Shown here in pieces: positions 37,010 through 45,783 of a DNA stretch of 64,000 nt (positions within the stretch are counted from its first letter, which is position 1; each line of letters opens with the position of its first letter). Source of the stretch: Leadbetterella byssophila_A (GTDB lineage Bacteria; Bacteroidota; Bacteroidia; Cytophagales; Spirosomataceae); contig JBEBRR010000009.1 in assembly GCA_040394735.1 (NCBI GenBank), forward strand, positions 15,359-79,358. Reading direction: 5' to 3'. Made by a program: the position numbers and the translations under genes. The notes beneath the pieces were generated by a model that was not told the origin of the DNA, did not search any database, and saw nothing but the letters and a program-made list of their open reading frames with translations.

Positions 37010-38476
37010 TCAGTGTTCCCACTTCCATTCTTTTCCTATAATGAGCTCGTTTTTCAGGTTATGTTTAATAAGGAAATCGCGCGTTTCCGTACTGTTAAGT
37101 CTTTTTACCGGGAGTGTCTCCTCATTGGCCAGCGCATACAGCATCATGGCCGTGTAGCGTACATTATTGTTGATCTGGTCTTTGTCAATAAGATCAAAGC
37201 GGTCGCAGTTGGCATGGTAGCATCCGTAGGCTTTCAGGGGGAAGGAGCCCGACGGTGAACAGATGGGAATTCCGCTTAACATGAACGGCTGGTGGTCGCT
37301 GTGAAGTCCTGCACCATTGCCAACGGCATTGGCGTAAGTGCTGTCAACTTTCCGGATGATCATCCCGATCTCTTCCATGCGTTTTTTGAGGAGGTCATTT
37401 CCGCCTGCATTGAATCCGCGTACATTATTGACCATGTCCAGGTTCATCATCAGTCCCACGTTCCGGATGTCGCGTGTTTTTTCCAGCTCTTTTACCATAT
37501 ACCTGGAACCCAGCAGGCCCTGTTCCTCGCCCATAAAGAGCACAAACTCTATCGGGCGCTTGGTTTTCAGGTCGAGGCTCTTAAATACGCGGGCAATGTC
37601 CATCACGGAAAAAGAGCCCACGCCGTTATCCATGGCGCCGGTGGCCAGGTCCCAGGAATCCAGGTGACCGCCGATCACTATTTTTTCATTTTTATGTTTT
37701 TTGGAGGTGCCCGGCAGAGTGGCAATTACGTTACGGGCTTTGATGGGCCGGCTGAAGTTCATCATATCAATGACTGCCAGGATATTTTTCTCCTCCTTTA
37801 TCCATCTGCGGATACTTTTTCCTGATTCTACAGATACGCAGACAGCCGGTATAGGGATCAGCTCACCGGTTACCGAGGCGGTTCCGGTCAGTAAAACTCC
37901 GCCCTGAACCGCATTGGCTATGATTACGCCCTTGGCGCCGTACTTAATGGCTAATTCGGTTTTTTCCGAACGGTGAAGGTTCTTTTTCCCTTTGTTTTTT
38001 TCATCCTGGATATTGATGTTAAACAGGGCGACCTTATCTTTAACCTCTGCCTTCACCGCTTCAAAATCGCTCTCCAGGCCATCGCCCACGTCCACAATTT
38101 TAGCGGTAATATGGGAAGAGACCGGCGAATGGGCCAGGGCCACTACCTCAAAATCCACGAAATTGTCGCTGTTTTCCGGTACAAGGGTCAGGCTGACCGT
38201 ATCCCTTGACCAGGCTTCCACATTAAACTCCTGGAAGCGGGCATTGGAATAACCGTAACTTTTAAGGAGGTTCAGGGCATACTCTTCTGCTTTTTTGCCG
38301 TTGGGGCTCCCCGTAAGCCGGTGCCCTATGGTCTCTGTGGCGGTTCCGAGCGACTCATAAGCCCGGCCGTTCTGAAGAACATCGGCATTGATACGCTCAA
38401 AGACAGGACGGAGGTCGTCATTTTTTACGGTAAATGCGAAGATAGTGGTCAATAGAATGATAACAGGGACCTTCAT
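37010..38476 (-). CDS. M28-family zinc aminopeptidase/carboxypeptidase (PA-domain containing), exported
   Basis: 488 residues with an N-terminal signal sequence (MKVPVIILLTTIFAFTV). A PA domain (roughly 130-240, GAKGVIIANAVQGG) is inserted before the M28 catalytic core. The two-zinc site is visible as IGGHLDSWDLATGAMDNG (His, Asp), FMGEEQGLLGS (Glu-Glu), MNLDMVNN and LHSDHQPF (His). The arrangement resembles glutamate carboxypeptidase Q/aminopeptidase-type enzymes, which trim peptides in the periplasm. Divergent from the S9 oligopeptidase gene, with only 104 bp between them. Confidence 0.9.
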   Translation of the reverse strand: MKVPVIILLTTIFAFTVKNDDLRPVFERINADVLQNGRAYESLGTATETIGHRLTGSPNGKKAEEYALNLLKSYGYSNARFQEFNVEAWSRDTVSLTLVPENSDNFVDFEVVALAHSPVSSHITAKIVDVGDGLESDFEAVKAEVKDKVALFNINIQDEKNKGKKNLHRSEKTELAIKYGAKGVIIANAVQGGVLLTGTASVTGELIPIPAVCVSVESGKSIRRWIKEEKNILAVIDMMNFSRPIKARNVIATLPGTSKKHKNEKIVIGGHLDSWDLATGAMDNGVGSFSVMDIARVFKSLDLKTKRPIEFVLFMGEEQGLLGSRYMVKELEKTRDIRNVGLMMNLDMVNNVRGFNAGGNDLLKKRMEEIGMIIRKVDSTYANAVGNGAGLHSDHQPFMLSGIPICSPSGSFPLKAYGCYHANCDRFDLIDKDQINNNVRYTAMMLYALANEETLPVKRLNSTETRDFLIKHNLKNELIIGKEWKWEH

Positions 38477-38500
38477 GTTATACTGATGATTTAGAATTTA

Positions 38501-38508
38501 TATCTTTG
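38501..38508 (+). promoter_or_regulatory. -7 promoter element TATCTTTG of the S9 oligopeptidase gene
   Basis: A perfect TAnnTTTG match 72 bp upstream of the ATG at 38581. The transcript would include a short overlapping upstream frame (ATG 38565, stop 38600). Confidence 0.5.
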
Positions 38509-38580
38509 TATAAAAATTGTGCCTAAAGATAAGTATTTTGTTTAAATATTTCTTTAGCGAAAAAATGAAAACCAGCATAT

Positions 38581-40641
38581 ATGAGGGATACCCTTTCTGA
38601 AAAGACGCCCCGGGCGGCACAAAAACCACACGTGATCACTACGCATAATCATTCGCGGACCGACAACTACTACTGGCTTAAAGAGCGGGAGAACCCGGAG
38701 GTGATTGATTATCTGAACGCAGAGAATGAGTACCTGGAAAAGGTAATGGCTCCGTTAGAAGGGCTTCGTGAAGAGTTATTTACGGAAATGAAAGGGCGTA
38801 TCAAACAGGATGACGAATCAGTACCTTATAAAGAAGGAAGCTACCTGTACTACACCCGGTTTGTGAGCGGTGGGGAATATCCCGTGTATTGCCGGAAGAA
38901 GGTGGGAACCGATACGGAGGAAGTCATGCTGGATGGCAACGAAATGGCGGCCGGAGCAGACTATTTTCATGTAGGGGGAATGGAAGTGTCAGATAATGAA
39001 GAGCTTCTTATCTTCGCTACGGATACGGTGGGAAGACGCAATTACACTTTAAAGGTGAAGAACCTTAAGACAGGAGAAGTATTCTCTGATGAGATCCTGA
39101 ATACCGAAGGCGGAAATTATGCCTGGGCAGCAGATAATACCACCTTGTATTATGTTTCGAAAGATCAGCAGACCTTGCTGGGCAACAAGGTTTACCGGCA
39201 TGTGCTGGGTACCGCTGCCTCTGAAGATGTGCTGGTATATGAAGAAACCGACAATCAGTATTATATGGGAATCTTCCGGATGAAATCCCGGAAGTACATT
39301 GCCATAGCATCGGAGCATATCGGGGTAGCCAGCGAATTCCAGTTGATTGACGCCTCTGACAGCCGGGCCTGGCCGGTAACTTTCCTGAAAAGGGGAGATC
39401 GTCATGAATATGCGGTGGAGCACTTTGAAGACCGGTTCTATATCCGGACCAACCGAAACGGTGCCGGGAATTTTCAGCTGATGGAAGTGAGCGAACCGGC
39501 TGCGCATGATCCTTCGGAATGGAAGGTGGTCATACCACACCGGGAAGATGTTTTTCTGGAAGGACTGGAGATTTTTAAGGATTTCCTGGTGGTGCAGGAG
39601 CGGAAGGAGGGACTGATTCACCTGCGGATCATGGACCCGCAGAGCGGAGCGGAGCATTACCTTGACTTCGGCGAAGCGGCATATACGGCTTTTATCAGCA
39701 TTAATCCGGAATTTGATACGCAGCTGCTGCGATTCGGGTATACCTCGCTCACCACGCCCCGGTCTACCTTTGAGTATAATATGCAAACCCGGGAAAAGGT
39801 TCTTCTGAAAGAACAGGAAGTGCTGGGAGGCTTCGACAAGAATAATTACCGGTCTGAGCGGATTTTTGTGACGGCGCGTGACGGCGCCCGCGTACCCGTA
39901 TCGCTGGTGTATCATAAAGATACGTTGACAGACGGAACCGCCCCCCTGCTGTTATATGCCTACGGGTCGTACGGTGCCACCATGGATGCCGCTTTCAGTC
40001 CGGCCCGGCTGAGCCTGCTTGACCGGGGCTTTGTGTATGCCATTGCCCATATCCGGGGCGGGCTGGAGATGGGGCGACATTGGTATGAGGAAGGGCGGAT
40101 GTTCAGGAAAAAGAATACTTTTTACGACTTTATTGATTGTTCAAAGGCGCTTGTTCAATTAAAGTATGCGGCTCCGGATAAGCTTTTTGCTATGGGTGGA
40201 AGTGCCGGCGGACTGCTGATGGGTGCGGTCATGAATGACTCGCCCGAGCTCTACCGGGGGGTGGTAGCCGCCGTACCTTTTGTGGATGTGGTCACTACCA
40301 TGCTGGACGACTCTATTCCGCTTACTACAGGAGAATTTGAAGAATGGGGTAACCCGGCAGACCAGGCCGCCTATGAGTATATGCTGTCTTATTCGCCCTA
40401 TGATAATGTGGAAGAAAAGGAGTATCCGAATACACTGGTGACCACAGGCCTTCATGACAGTCAGGTACAATACTGGGAGCCCGCCAAATGGGTGGCCAGG
40501 CTTCGGGAACGGAAGAAAGACGATAACCTTTTACTGCTTTATACCGATATGACTTCGGGTCATGGAGGGGCATCGGGAAGGTTTGCCTCTTTAAAGACAT
40601 TGGCATTGGAATACGCCTTTTTGCTGGATTTGGCGAAATAA
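38581..40641 (+). CDS. ptrB: Oligopeptidase B-type S9 serine peptidase (cytosolic)
   Basis: 686 residues without a signal peptide. A seven-bladed propeller N-terminal domain precedes the alpha/beta-hydrolase domain, which contains AHIRGGLEMGRHWYEEG (S9A signature), GGSAGGLLMG with Ser541, GLHDSQVQYWEP with Asp626 and SGHGGASGRF with His661 as the catalytic triad. HSRTDNYYWLKERENPEV near the N-terminus is typical of oligopeptidase B and supports the ATG at 38581. It cleaves short peptides after basic residues. Divergently transcribed from the M28 peptidase. Confidence 0.93.
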   Translation: MRDTLSEKTPRAAQKPHVITTHNHSRTDNYYWLKERENPEVIDYLNAENEYLEKVMAPLEGLREELFTEMKGRIKQDDESVPYKEGSYLYYTRFVSGGEYPVYCRKKVGTDTEEVMLDGNEMAAGADYFHVGGMEVSDNEELLIFATDTVGRRNYTLKVKNLKTGEVFSDEILNTEGGNYAWAADNTTLYYVSKDQQTLLGNKVYRHVLGTAASEDVLVYEETDNQYYMGIFRMKSRKYIAIASEHIGVASEFQLIDASDSRAWPVTFLKRGDRHEYAVEHFEDRFYIRTNRNGAGNFQLMEVSEPAAHDPSEWKVVIPHREDVFLEGLEIFKDFLVVQERKEGLIHLRIMDPQSGAEHYLDFGEAAYTAFISINPEFDTQLLRFGYTSLTTPRSTFEYNMQTREKVLLKEQEVLGGFDKNNYRSERIFVTARDGARVPVSLVYHKDTLTDGTAPLLLYAYGSYGATMDAAFSPARLSLLDRGFVYAIAHIRGGLEMGRHWYEEGRMFRKKNTFYDFIDCSKALVQLKYAAPDKLFAMGGSAGGLLMGAVMNDSPELYRGVVAAVPFVDVVTTMLDDSIPLTTGEFEEWGNPADQAAYEYMLSYSPYDNVEEKEYPNTLVTTGLHDSQVQYWEPAKWVARLRERKKDDNLLLLYTDMTSGHGGASGRFASLKTLALEYAFLLDLAK

Positions 40642-40663
40642 TAAATTATAATTTTGAACAATA

Positions 40664-40708
40664 ATTGCGCAAATAATTTTAATAAAAACTATTTTTGTTC
40701 TACTTTTG
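40664..40708 (+). promoter_or_regulatory. Promoter region of the OmpA-like gene with two overlapping -7 elements
   Basis: TATTTTTG (40690-40697) and TACTTTTG (40701-40708) both match TAnnTTTG; ATTG at 40664-40667 can serve as the -33 element for the first with a 22-bp spacer. The leader to the ATG at 40794 is about 80 nt and very A/T-rich, as for abundant outer-membrane proteins. Confidence 0.55.
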
Positions 40709-40793
40709 TGCAGAGCTTAGGAGAGGATAAAGCGGAAAAGTTGATATTTTAAATTAATTTTAATTCACAATATTTATATTACTTACTAACAAA

Positions 40794-42509
40794 ATGAACA
40801 AGTTAAGAGGTTTAATTCTAGCTTTCTTTGCTTTCGGTACGTTTGCCGTAAATGCACAGGACTCTTGTCAGGTATGTAAGCCATATCCTTGGGAAATCGG
40901 TGTTACTGCGGGCGTTAACCAATACTTCGGTGATATGCACTGTAGCAGGCCATACGCTTCGCAAAACAGCTTTATGGGCGGAGTTTTCGCCCGGAGGCAT
41001 TTAAACGATTTCTTCTCTTTAAGACCGCAGATTCTGGTAGGTCGTCTGGCAGGACGGGATTTAGACAGTCCGATTGCTCAATGGGACTACAGAAGATTAC
41101 GCTTTAGTTCATCTCCCTTTGTGGAGGCTGCCCTTCTGGGAGAGTATTATCCTTTCCGTGAACGTCGCTTTACCTGTGACGGCTTCCTCAAGAACGGCCT
41201 TTCTCCGTATTTATTTGCCGGTGTGGGAGTAGCTTACTCTAATCCGACCATCACGCAGGAAGCCGGGGCTACTTTCCCCGTGAATGCCTCCCTGCTGGCG
41301 CAGGATCGTGAGCACCTGGATAAATTCGGAAACCGTCTGGGAGTAGTATTCCCGGTGGGTGTGGGTGTGAAATACAACATGTCTAACCGCTGGACACTGG
41401 GCCTGGAAGCCGGTTACCGTTTCTCTACCTCCGATTACCTTGACGGCCTTTCGCTGGCAGGTAACCCGGACAGGAAGGACGGGTACTTCCTGGGCAACGT
41501 GCTGGCTTCTTATCGCTTCGGTGACAAAGACAGCGACGGTGATGGTGTGGTAGATAAATGTGATATGTGTCCGGATGAGATCGGTCTTCCCAAATTTCAG
41601 GGATGTCCTGACCGTGACGGTGACGGTATCATTGATAAATTTGACCTTTGTCCTGACGTAGCGGGTTCTCACGGACTTCAGGGATGTCCTGATACAGACG
41701 GAGACGGTATAGCTGATAAAGACGATCTTTGTCCTGATGTGGCGGGTCTGGCTTCTTTGCAGGGATGTGCCGACAGAGACGGAGACGGTGTAGCTGATAA
41801 AGACGATGCCTGTCCTGATCAGGCAGGAACTGCCAACGGTTGTCCTGATTCAGACGGAGACGGTATTGCCGATAAAGACGATGCCTGCCCTTACTCTGCA
41901 GGAACTGCAGAACTGAACGGGTGTCCTGATGCAGATGGTGACGGAGTAGCTGACAGCGCAGACAACTGCCTTAACCGGGTAGGATCAGCCGCCGCAGCCG
42001 GATGTCCTGATGCGGATGGTGATGGGGTGCCGGATGTGGCGGATAAATGTCCGAACCTGGCCGGCCTGACCACGAATGACGGTTGTCCTGAAGATTACAG
42101 AGACGGTGTGCCTTTGCTGAAAGGATTCAAATCAGCCAGCGGATGTGCCATTACCAAAGATGAGCTGGATATTCTGAGCTATGCCGCACAGAGTATTGAA
42201 TTCCATCCCGGAACCAGCAGAATCAAGGCGGCGTCTAACGCTCAGCTTCAGAAAATCTGTGACGTGATCAAGAGATGTAAAGATGCAAAACTGACCATCC
42301 GTACATACAATGACGGTGCCGCAGATGCCAAGAACCTGAAGTTGGCCACTTCCAGATCAGCAGCGGTATATAACTACTTCCTGAGCAAGAAATGTATTGA
42401 TAAGTCAAGACTTTCTTATGAAGGAGCCGCCGATGAAGATCCTAACAATGCCTACGTAAACGCGGCAGGTATCAAGTCCGGATCAAGAACTGAATTTATT
42501 CTGAAATAA
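40794..42509 (+). CDS. OmpA-family outer-membrane protein with thrombospondin type 3 repeats
   Basis: 571 residues: signal peptide (MNKLRGLILAFFAFGTFAVNAQ), an N-terminal beta-barrel (about 25-240), a linker of seven Ca-binding TSP3-type repeats (about 245-430, unit DxDGDGxxDxxDxCPxxxG), and a C-terminal OmpA/MotB-like domain (about 460-571, IEFHPGTSRIKAASNAQLQKI ... TSRSAAVYNYFLSK). OmpA domains bind peptidoglycan, while the rigid Ca-stabilised repeats span the periplasm. Canonical NDxTGxxxxNxxLSxxRA residues of the OmpA domain are degenerate (YNDGAADAKNLKLATSRSAAV), so peptidoglycan binding is likely but not certain. Probably a major structural outer-membrane protein. Confidence 0.92.
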   Translation: MNKLRGLILAFFAFGTFAVNAQDSCQVCKPYPWEIGVTAGVNQYFGDMHCSRPYASQNSFMGGVFARRHLNDFFSLRPQILVGRLAGRDLDSPIAQWDYRRLRFSSSPFVEAALLGEYYPFRERRFTCDGFLKNGLSPYLFAGVGVAYSNPTITQEAGATFPVNASLLAQDREHLDKFGNRLGVVFPVGVGVKYNMSNRWTLGLEAGYRFSTSDYLDGLSLAGNPDRKDGYFLGNVLASYRFGDKDSDGDGVVDKCDMCPDEIGLPKFQGCPDRDGDGIIDKFDLCPDVAGSHGLQGCPDTDGDGIADKDDLCPDVAGLASLQGCADRDGDGVADKDDACPDQAGTANGCPDSDGDGIADKDDACPYSAGTAELNGCPDADGDGVADSADNCLNRVGSAAAAGCPDADGDGVPDVADKCPNLAGLTTNDGCPEDYRDGVPLLKGFKSASGCAITKDELDILSYAAQSIEFHPGTSRIKAASNAQLQKICDVIKRCKDAKLTIRTYNDGAADAKNLKLATSRSAAVYNYFLSKKCIDKSRLSYEGAADEDPNNAYVNAAGIKSGSRTEFILK

Positions 42510-42530
42510 GAATTCTTGACGATAAAGGAA

Positions 42531-42557
42531 AAGGGAGCACAGGTTGCTCCCTTTTTT
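42531..42557 (+). terminator. Intrinsic terminator of the OmpA-like gene
   Basis: AAGGGAGCA / TGCTCCCTT (42531-42539, 42545-42553) with loop CAGGT and T6 at 42552-42557. The T-run abuts the next promoter's -33 box. Confidence 0.9.
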
Positions 42558-42558
42558 G

Positions 42559-42589
42559 TTTGATTTTTTCGGCAGGGAGATTATTTTTG
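42559..42589 (+). promoter_or_regulatory. Promoter of the first lasso-cluster operon (TTTG-N19-TATTTTTG)
   Basis: TTTG at 42559-42562 and TATTTTTG at 42582-42589, 19-bp spacer, are a textbook Bacteroidota promoter. The leader to the kinase ATG (42654) is about 60 nt. It should drive kinase, sulfotransferase, B1, APS kinase and B2 as one transcript, as the gaps between them are short or negative. Confidence 0.7.
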
Positions 42590-42653
42590 TGCAATAACTG
42601 ATATACGTAGCAGGGAAAGATCATGTGTATGATGTATATCAAGCCTGAAAACT

Positions 42654-43592
42654 ATGAATTATTATTATTCGGCATTCGGATTACCGGTGCTTGCTGAGCT
42701 GGAGCTTACCGCTTTAATGCCTGCCACGCACAGGGATGAAAGCATCACACCTGTCAGGGTCAGTATGGGTGAGGTTCCCGGAAAGCTTGAAAATCCGCCT
42801 TTAGAGTCAAAGCCGTTTTCAGTGTTTAATGAGCATGAGTTCCTCTATTCCGTGCCGGAGGTGGCCAGATATTATGTCCGGAAGGGGGAGACGGTCATTA
42901 TTCAACCTTTGTGTGATGACTGGGATACCATCCTGCTGTTTTTTTACTCCAACTGCATGGCGGCCGTGTTGTTCCAGCGGGATATTATCCCCTTTCATGT
43001 TTCGGGGGTATTTATAGCTCCCGGGAAAGTATTGCTTTTTGCGGCGCCATCCCGTACAGGAAAGTCTACTACGGCGGTGATGCTGGAAGAAAAAGGATAC
43101 GCGGTTTTTACGGATGATACGGCAGTGTTGACCATAGAGAATGGAAAATGTTATGCCCGCGCTTCTTATCCCGTAATGCGTTTATGGAAAAGTACCGTTG
43201 ATCAGCAAACTGTTTGGAGCGATGCAGAAAAGCGGGTATTGCGTAATGATATTGAACTGAATAAATACGGGTTCCATTTTCATAACCGTTTTGAGCCGGA
43301 GCAGGTAGAAGTAGCCGGGGTGGTATTTTTGGAAGAGCAGGGTACTGAAATTGTTATTGATAAAGTGAGGCCTGCTTTGTGTATGCAGCTTTTGGGAACT
43401 AATATTTACAGAGGACATTGGGTTGCAGGAATGAAAAAGCAGGCCTTGCAATTCAGAACACTGGCTGGTATTGTCAACATTTTGCCGGCCTGGAAAGCCT
43501 GCCGCCCCAAGGGTGTCCCCACATTTCAGCAAATGGCCGATACCCTGGAGAAAGAGGTAATTGCAGGTCTTTCTGTTTCTGAGCTTTGTTAA
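42654..43592 (+). CDS. HPr-kinase-like lasso-peptide precursor kinase 1
   Basis: 312 residues. The HprK-type core is visible as FHVSGVFIAPGKVLLFAAPSRTGKSTTAVML (His115, P-loop 131-139) followed by VFTDDTAVL (Asp154/Asp155). Such HprK homologues in lasso clusters (paeninodin-type kinases) phosphorylate the side chain of the C-terminal Ser of the precursor peptide. In this copy the first P-loop Gly is Ala (AAPSRTGKS instead of G-x4-GKS), which may alter nucleotide binding. About 100 N-terminal residues (YSAFGLPVLAELELTAL...SVFNEHEFLYSVPEVARYYV) are shared with the paralogue at 48809 and may recognise the peptide. First gene of operon 1. Confidence 0.8.
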   Translation: MNYYYSAFGLPVLAELELTALMPATHRDESITPVRVSMGEVPGKLENPPLESKPFSVFNEHEFLYSVPEVARYYVRKGETVIIQPLCDDWDTILLFFYSNCMAAVLFQRDIIPFHVSGVFIAPGKVLLFAAPSRTGKSTTAVMLEEKGYAVFTDDTAVLTIENGKCYARASYPVMRLWKSTVDQQTVWSDAEKRVLRNDIELNKYGFHFHNRFEPEQVEVAGVVFLEEQGTEIVIDKVRPALCMQLLGTNIYRGHWVAGMKKQALQFRTLAGIVNILPAWKACRPKGVPTFQQMADTLEKEVIAGLSVSELC

Positions 43593-43603
43593 ACCCCCTG
43601 AGT

Positions 43604-44455
43604 ATGGATGCGTGTGAACAGAAGAAGATTGTATGGCTGGCGTCCTACCCAAAGTCAGGGAATACGTGGTTTAGGGCCTTTTTAACGGCATTGACAAACG
43701 GAAGTGAACCAGACCTCAACAGCATGAATACAGACGGTATTTTCTCCGGTAAAAGTCATCTGGAGAGTGTACTGGATCTGAATGCAGACTATTTAAATAG
43801 CCGCCAGTTGGAGAGTTTTCAGCGGATTACTTTTAGTCACCTGGCAGAAACCGGTAAGAAAACGCTCTTTATCAAAATCCACGATGCATTTACCTTTTCG
43901 GAAACTGACGGTCTGGCCCGGATTCCGGAAGATCCAAGCCGGCTTGCCCTGTATTTCGTCCGGAATCCACTGGATGTGGTTTTGTCGCTGGCCAACCATA
44001 TAGGCAGACCGGTAGATACAGCGATCGATAGATTTATAATCAACCCCGCCGGTACATTTCTGACTAAAAAGGCTGCGCCTAACAACCAGTTTTATCAACC
44101 GTTGGGCACCTGGTCCATGCACGCAGAAAGCTGGCTGAATTGTCCTTCCTTCCCGGTGCATTTTATCCGGTATGAAGACATGAAGGAAAAACCCTTTGAG
44201 ACATTTGGTAATGCTGCAAAAATTTTAGGGCTTGATGCAGGTGAAGAACAAATCAGGCGGGCTATTGAAGAAACACAATTTGAAAAGCTTCAGAAAAAAG
44301 AGCAGGAGAGTGGCTTCAGGGAAAAGCAGATCCCTTCTTCCACCTTCTTTTTTAAAGGGCAGAGTGGCAGGTGGAAGGAAGAGCTTACCGCAGAGCAAAT
44401 TGAAAAAATAAGAAAGGCAAACGAGCCTATGATGCGCCGGTTCGGATATTGGTAA
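43604..44455 (+). CDS. PAPS-dependent sulfotransferase (lasso-cluster tailoring enzyme)
   Basis: 283 residues from the ATG at 43604; an upstream in-frame TTG (43586) overlaps the kinase stop and is less likely. The 5'-phosphosulfate-binding loop is LASYPKSGNTWFRAF (residues 12-26) and the 3'-phosphate-binding segment is YFVRNPLDVVLSLANH. FFKGQSGRWKEELT near the C-terminus is the third conserved sulfotransferase block. It transfers sulfate from PAPS to a hydroxyl or amine; the genomic position suggests a peptide acceptor. An APS kinase that would make PAPS lies two genes downstream. A role in sulfating the lasso peptide is inference. Confidence 0.85.
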   Translation: MDACEQKKIVWLASYPKSGNTWFRAFLTALTNGSEPDLNSMNTDGIFSGKSHLESVLDLNADYLNSRQLESFQRITFSHLAETGKKTLFIKIHDAFTFSETDGLARIPEDPSRLALYFVRNPLDVVLSLANHIGRPVDTAIDRFIINPAGTFLTKKAAPNNQFYQPLGTWSMHAESWLNCPSFPVHFIRYEDMKEKPFETFGNAAKILGLDAGEEQIRRAIEETQFEKLQKKEQESGFREKQIPSSTFFFKGQSGRWKEELTAEQIEKIRKANEPMMRRFGYW

Positions 44456-44476
44456 AAACATAAACAAATTAATTAT

Positions 44477-44743
44477 ATGCCATATAAGCTGAATGAAGAA
44501 AAAATACTCTTCACCCAACTGGGAGATGAAGGTGTGATCTACGACACAGAGAAAAACGAATATGTTTCACTGAATGAAACCTTTTTAAAAATACTGAAAT
44601 ATGTTGACGAAGGATTGGAAGCAGAAGAGATGGTAAGTCGTTTATGTGATGAGTATGAGGTATCTGAAGAAGAATGCAGCCGGGAGGTGAAAGAGGCGGT
44701 TGCTAAGCTGCAGGAGCGGAAATACATACTGTTACATGTATAG
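44477..44743 (+). CDS. PqqD-like leader-peptide-binding protein (lasso B1/RRE)
   Basis: 88 residues with the PqqD/RRE fold pattern: LGDEGVIYDTEKNEYVSLNETFLKILKYVDEGLEAEEMVSRLCDEYEVSEEECSREVKEAV. In lasso pathways the B1 protein binds the leader of the precursor and delivers it to the B2 protease. It is a stand-alone RRE, as in split B1/B2 systems outside the proteobacterial fused type. The stop overlaps the APS-kinase ATG by 8 bp. Confidence 0.88.
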   Translation: MPYKLNEEKILFTQLGDEGVIYDTEKNEYVSLNETFLKILKYVDEGLEAEEMVSRLCDEYEVSEEECSREVKEAVAKLQERKYILLHV

Positions 44744-45260
44744 CGGGAAGCCTGCTGTGGTTTGGTTAACCGGCTTAAGCGGAGCCGGAAAGACCACCAC
44801 AGCCCGGAGGTTTTCCGGACTATGCCGGAGCAACGGGATTTGCCCGGTGCTACTGGACGGAGATGAAATACGTCAGGTGACAGGACGGGTTGGCTTTGAT
44901 GAGGAATCCCGTAAGGCACATAATTTGTGGGTCGGACGAATGGCGGCATTGCTGGAACAGCAGGGACACCTGGTGATCGTGTCGATGATAGCGCCTTACG
45001 CCGATGTCCGCCGGGAGATACGGAAAATGTGCCGGCGTTATACGGAGGTTTTTATCGATACACCCCTGGAAGTATGCGTACAAAGGGATCCTAAAGGGCT
45101 GTACAGAAAGGCGCTGCGAAATGAGATTCGGGAGTTTACCGGTATATCAGCCCCCTACGAAGTTCCGGAAGAGCCGGAGCTTCGTATTGATGCTTCCGCG
45201 AAAGACGTGGAAGTATGTGCAGAGTTAATCTGGAACTATTATTGCAGACTGGCGGAGTGA
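44736..45260 (+). CDS. Adenylylsulfate (APS) kinase-like protein
   Basis: 174 residues from the ATG at 44736, which overlaps the B1 stop; this start places Walker A GLSGAGKTT at residues 13-21. Other CysC features are LLDGDEIR, FIDTPLEVCVQRDPKGLYRKA and FTGISAPYEVPEEPELRID. Canonical APS kinases have a V-F-I-S-P-type loop with a Ser once linked to phosphoryl transfer; here it reads MIAPYADVR, with Ala in place of Ser. It should phosphorylate APS to PAPS, the donor for the neighbouring sulfotransferase. No ATP sulfurylase is in the window, so APS must come from elsewhere. A related nucleotide or peptide kinase role is possible. Confidence 0.8.
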   Translation: MYSGKPAVVWLTGLSGAGKTTTARRFSGLCRSNGICPVLLDGDEIRQVTGRVGFDEESRKAHNLWVGRMAALLEQQGHLVIVSMIAPYADVRREIRKMCRRYTEVFIDTPLEVCVQRDPKGLYRKALRNEIREFTGISAPYEVPEEPELRIDASAKDVEVCAELIWNYYCRLAE

Positions 45261-45679
45261 AAGAAAAAGTGTATAGGTTCATTGGTTTGGCTACAAGGAG
45301 AAAGCTATTGTTTTTTACCACGGTATTGCTTTCTTTCTATACTTTCGTGCTGATGCGTTATTTCAGGAAAAAGGCCCGATACGAAAGGAGGGCTATGCCG
45401 TTTGACACAACTCCGGACAGCTCACTGGTGAAGGATATCCGTTGGGCTATTTTCACGGTTAACAAATATGTTCCATGGGAAAATGTCTGCCGGCACCAGG
45501 CGTACCAGGCGATGATACTGTGTCGGCGATACAGGATCCCCTACAGGATTTTTGTTGGATTTCGGAAAAACCCGGAAACCGGTGAGGTGGAAGGCCACGC
45601 CTGGACATTGGTTAACGGTGATTTTATAACCGGTTTCTGTACGCCGGAAGAATACACGGTTCAATCGGTATACCCGTAA
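45257..45679 (+). CDS. Lasso-peptide leader protease (B2, transglutaminase-like)
   Basis: 140 residues from GTG 45257, overlapping the preceding TGA by 4 bp; the ATG at 45215 lies 46 bp inside the APS-kinase gene and is rejected. An N-terminal hydrophobic/basic segment (RKLLFFTTVLLSFYTFVLMRYFRKK, 15-39) is followed by the B2 core: WENVCRHQAYQAMIL with Cys78, EGHAWTLVNGD with His114 and probable Asp122, i.e. the Cys-His-Asp triad of lasso B2 proteases. It cleaves the leader bound by B1 so that the cyclase can close the ring. Recognition as lasso B2 is strong given the adjacent B1, cyclase and precursors. Confidence 0.9.
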   Translation: MKEKVYRFIGLATRRKLLFFTTVLLSFYTFVLMRYFRKKARYERRAMPFDTTPDSSLVKDIRWAIFTVNKYVPWENVCRHQAYQAMILCRRYRIPYRIFVGFRKNPETGEVEGHAWTLVNGDFITGFCTPEEYTVQSVYP

Positions 45680-45783
45680 AATGCACCGGGATTTATTCCT
45701 GTTCAGGATCAGTTTACTTGCCATATTATGTCGCTAACCCGGTGATACCATGGCAATACACCTTTAAATTAGCCATGCTTTAT

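Noticed and set aside
39049..39915. Minus-strand 288-codon frame inside the S9 oligopeptidase gene
   Set aside because: It is antisense to a complete propeller domain and has no features of its own.
41520..42085. Tandem-repeat DNA in the OmpA-like gene as a possible mobile or CRISPR-like array
   Set aside because: It is explained by seven protein-level thrombospondin type 3 repeats in frame.
45215..45256. ATG start for the B2 protease 46 bp inside the APS-kinase gene
   Set aside because: The GTG at 45257 overlaps the preceding stop in the usual coupled manner, and the resulting N-terminus matches lasso B2 proteins.
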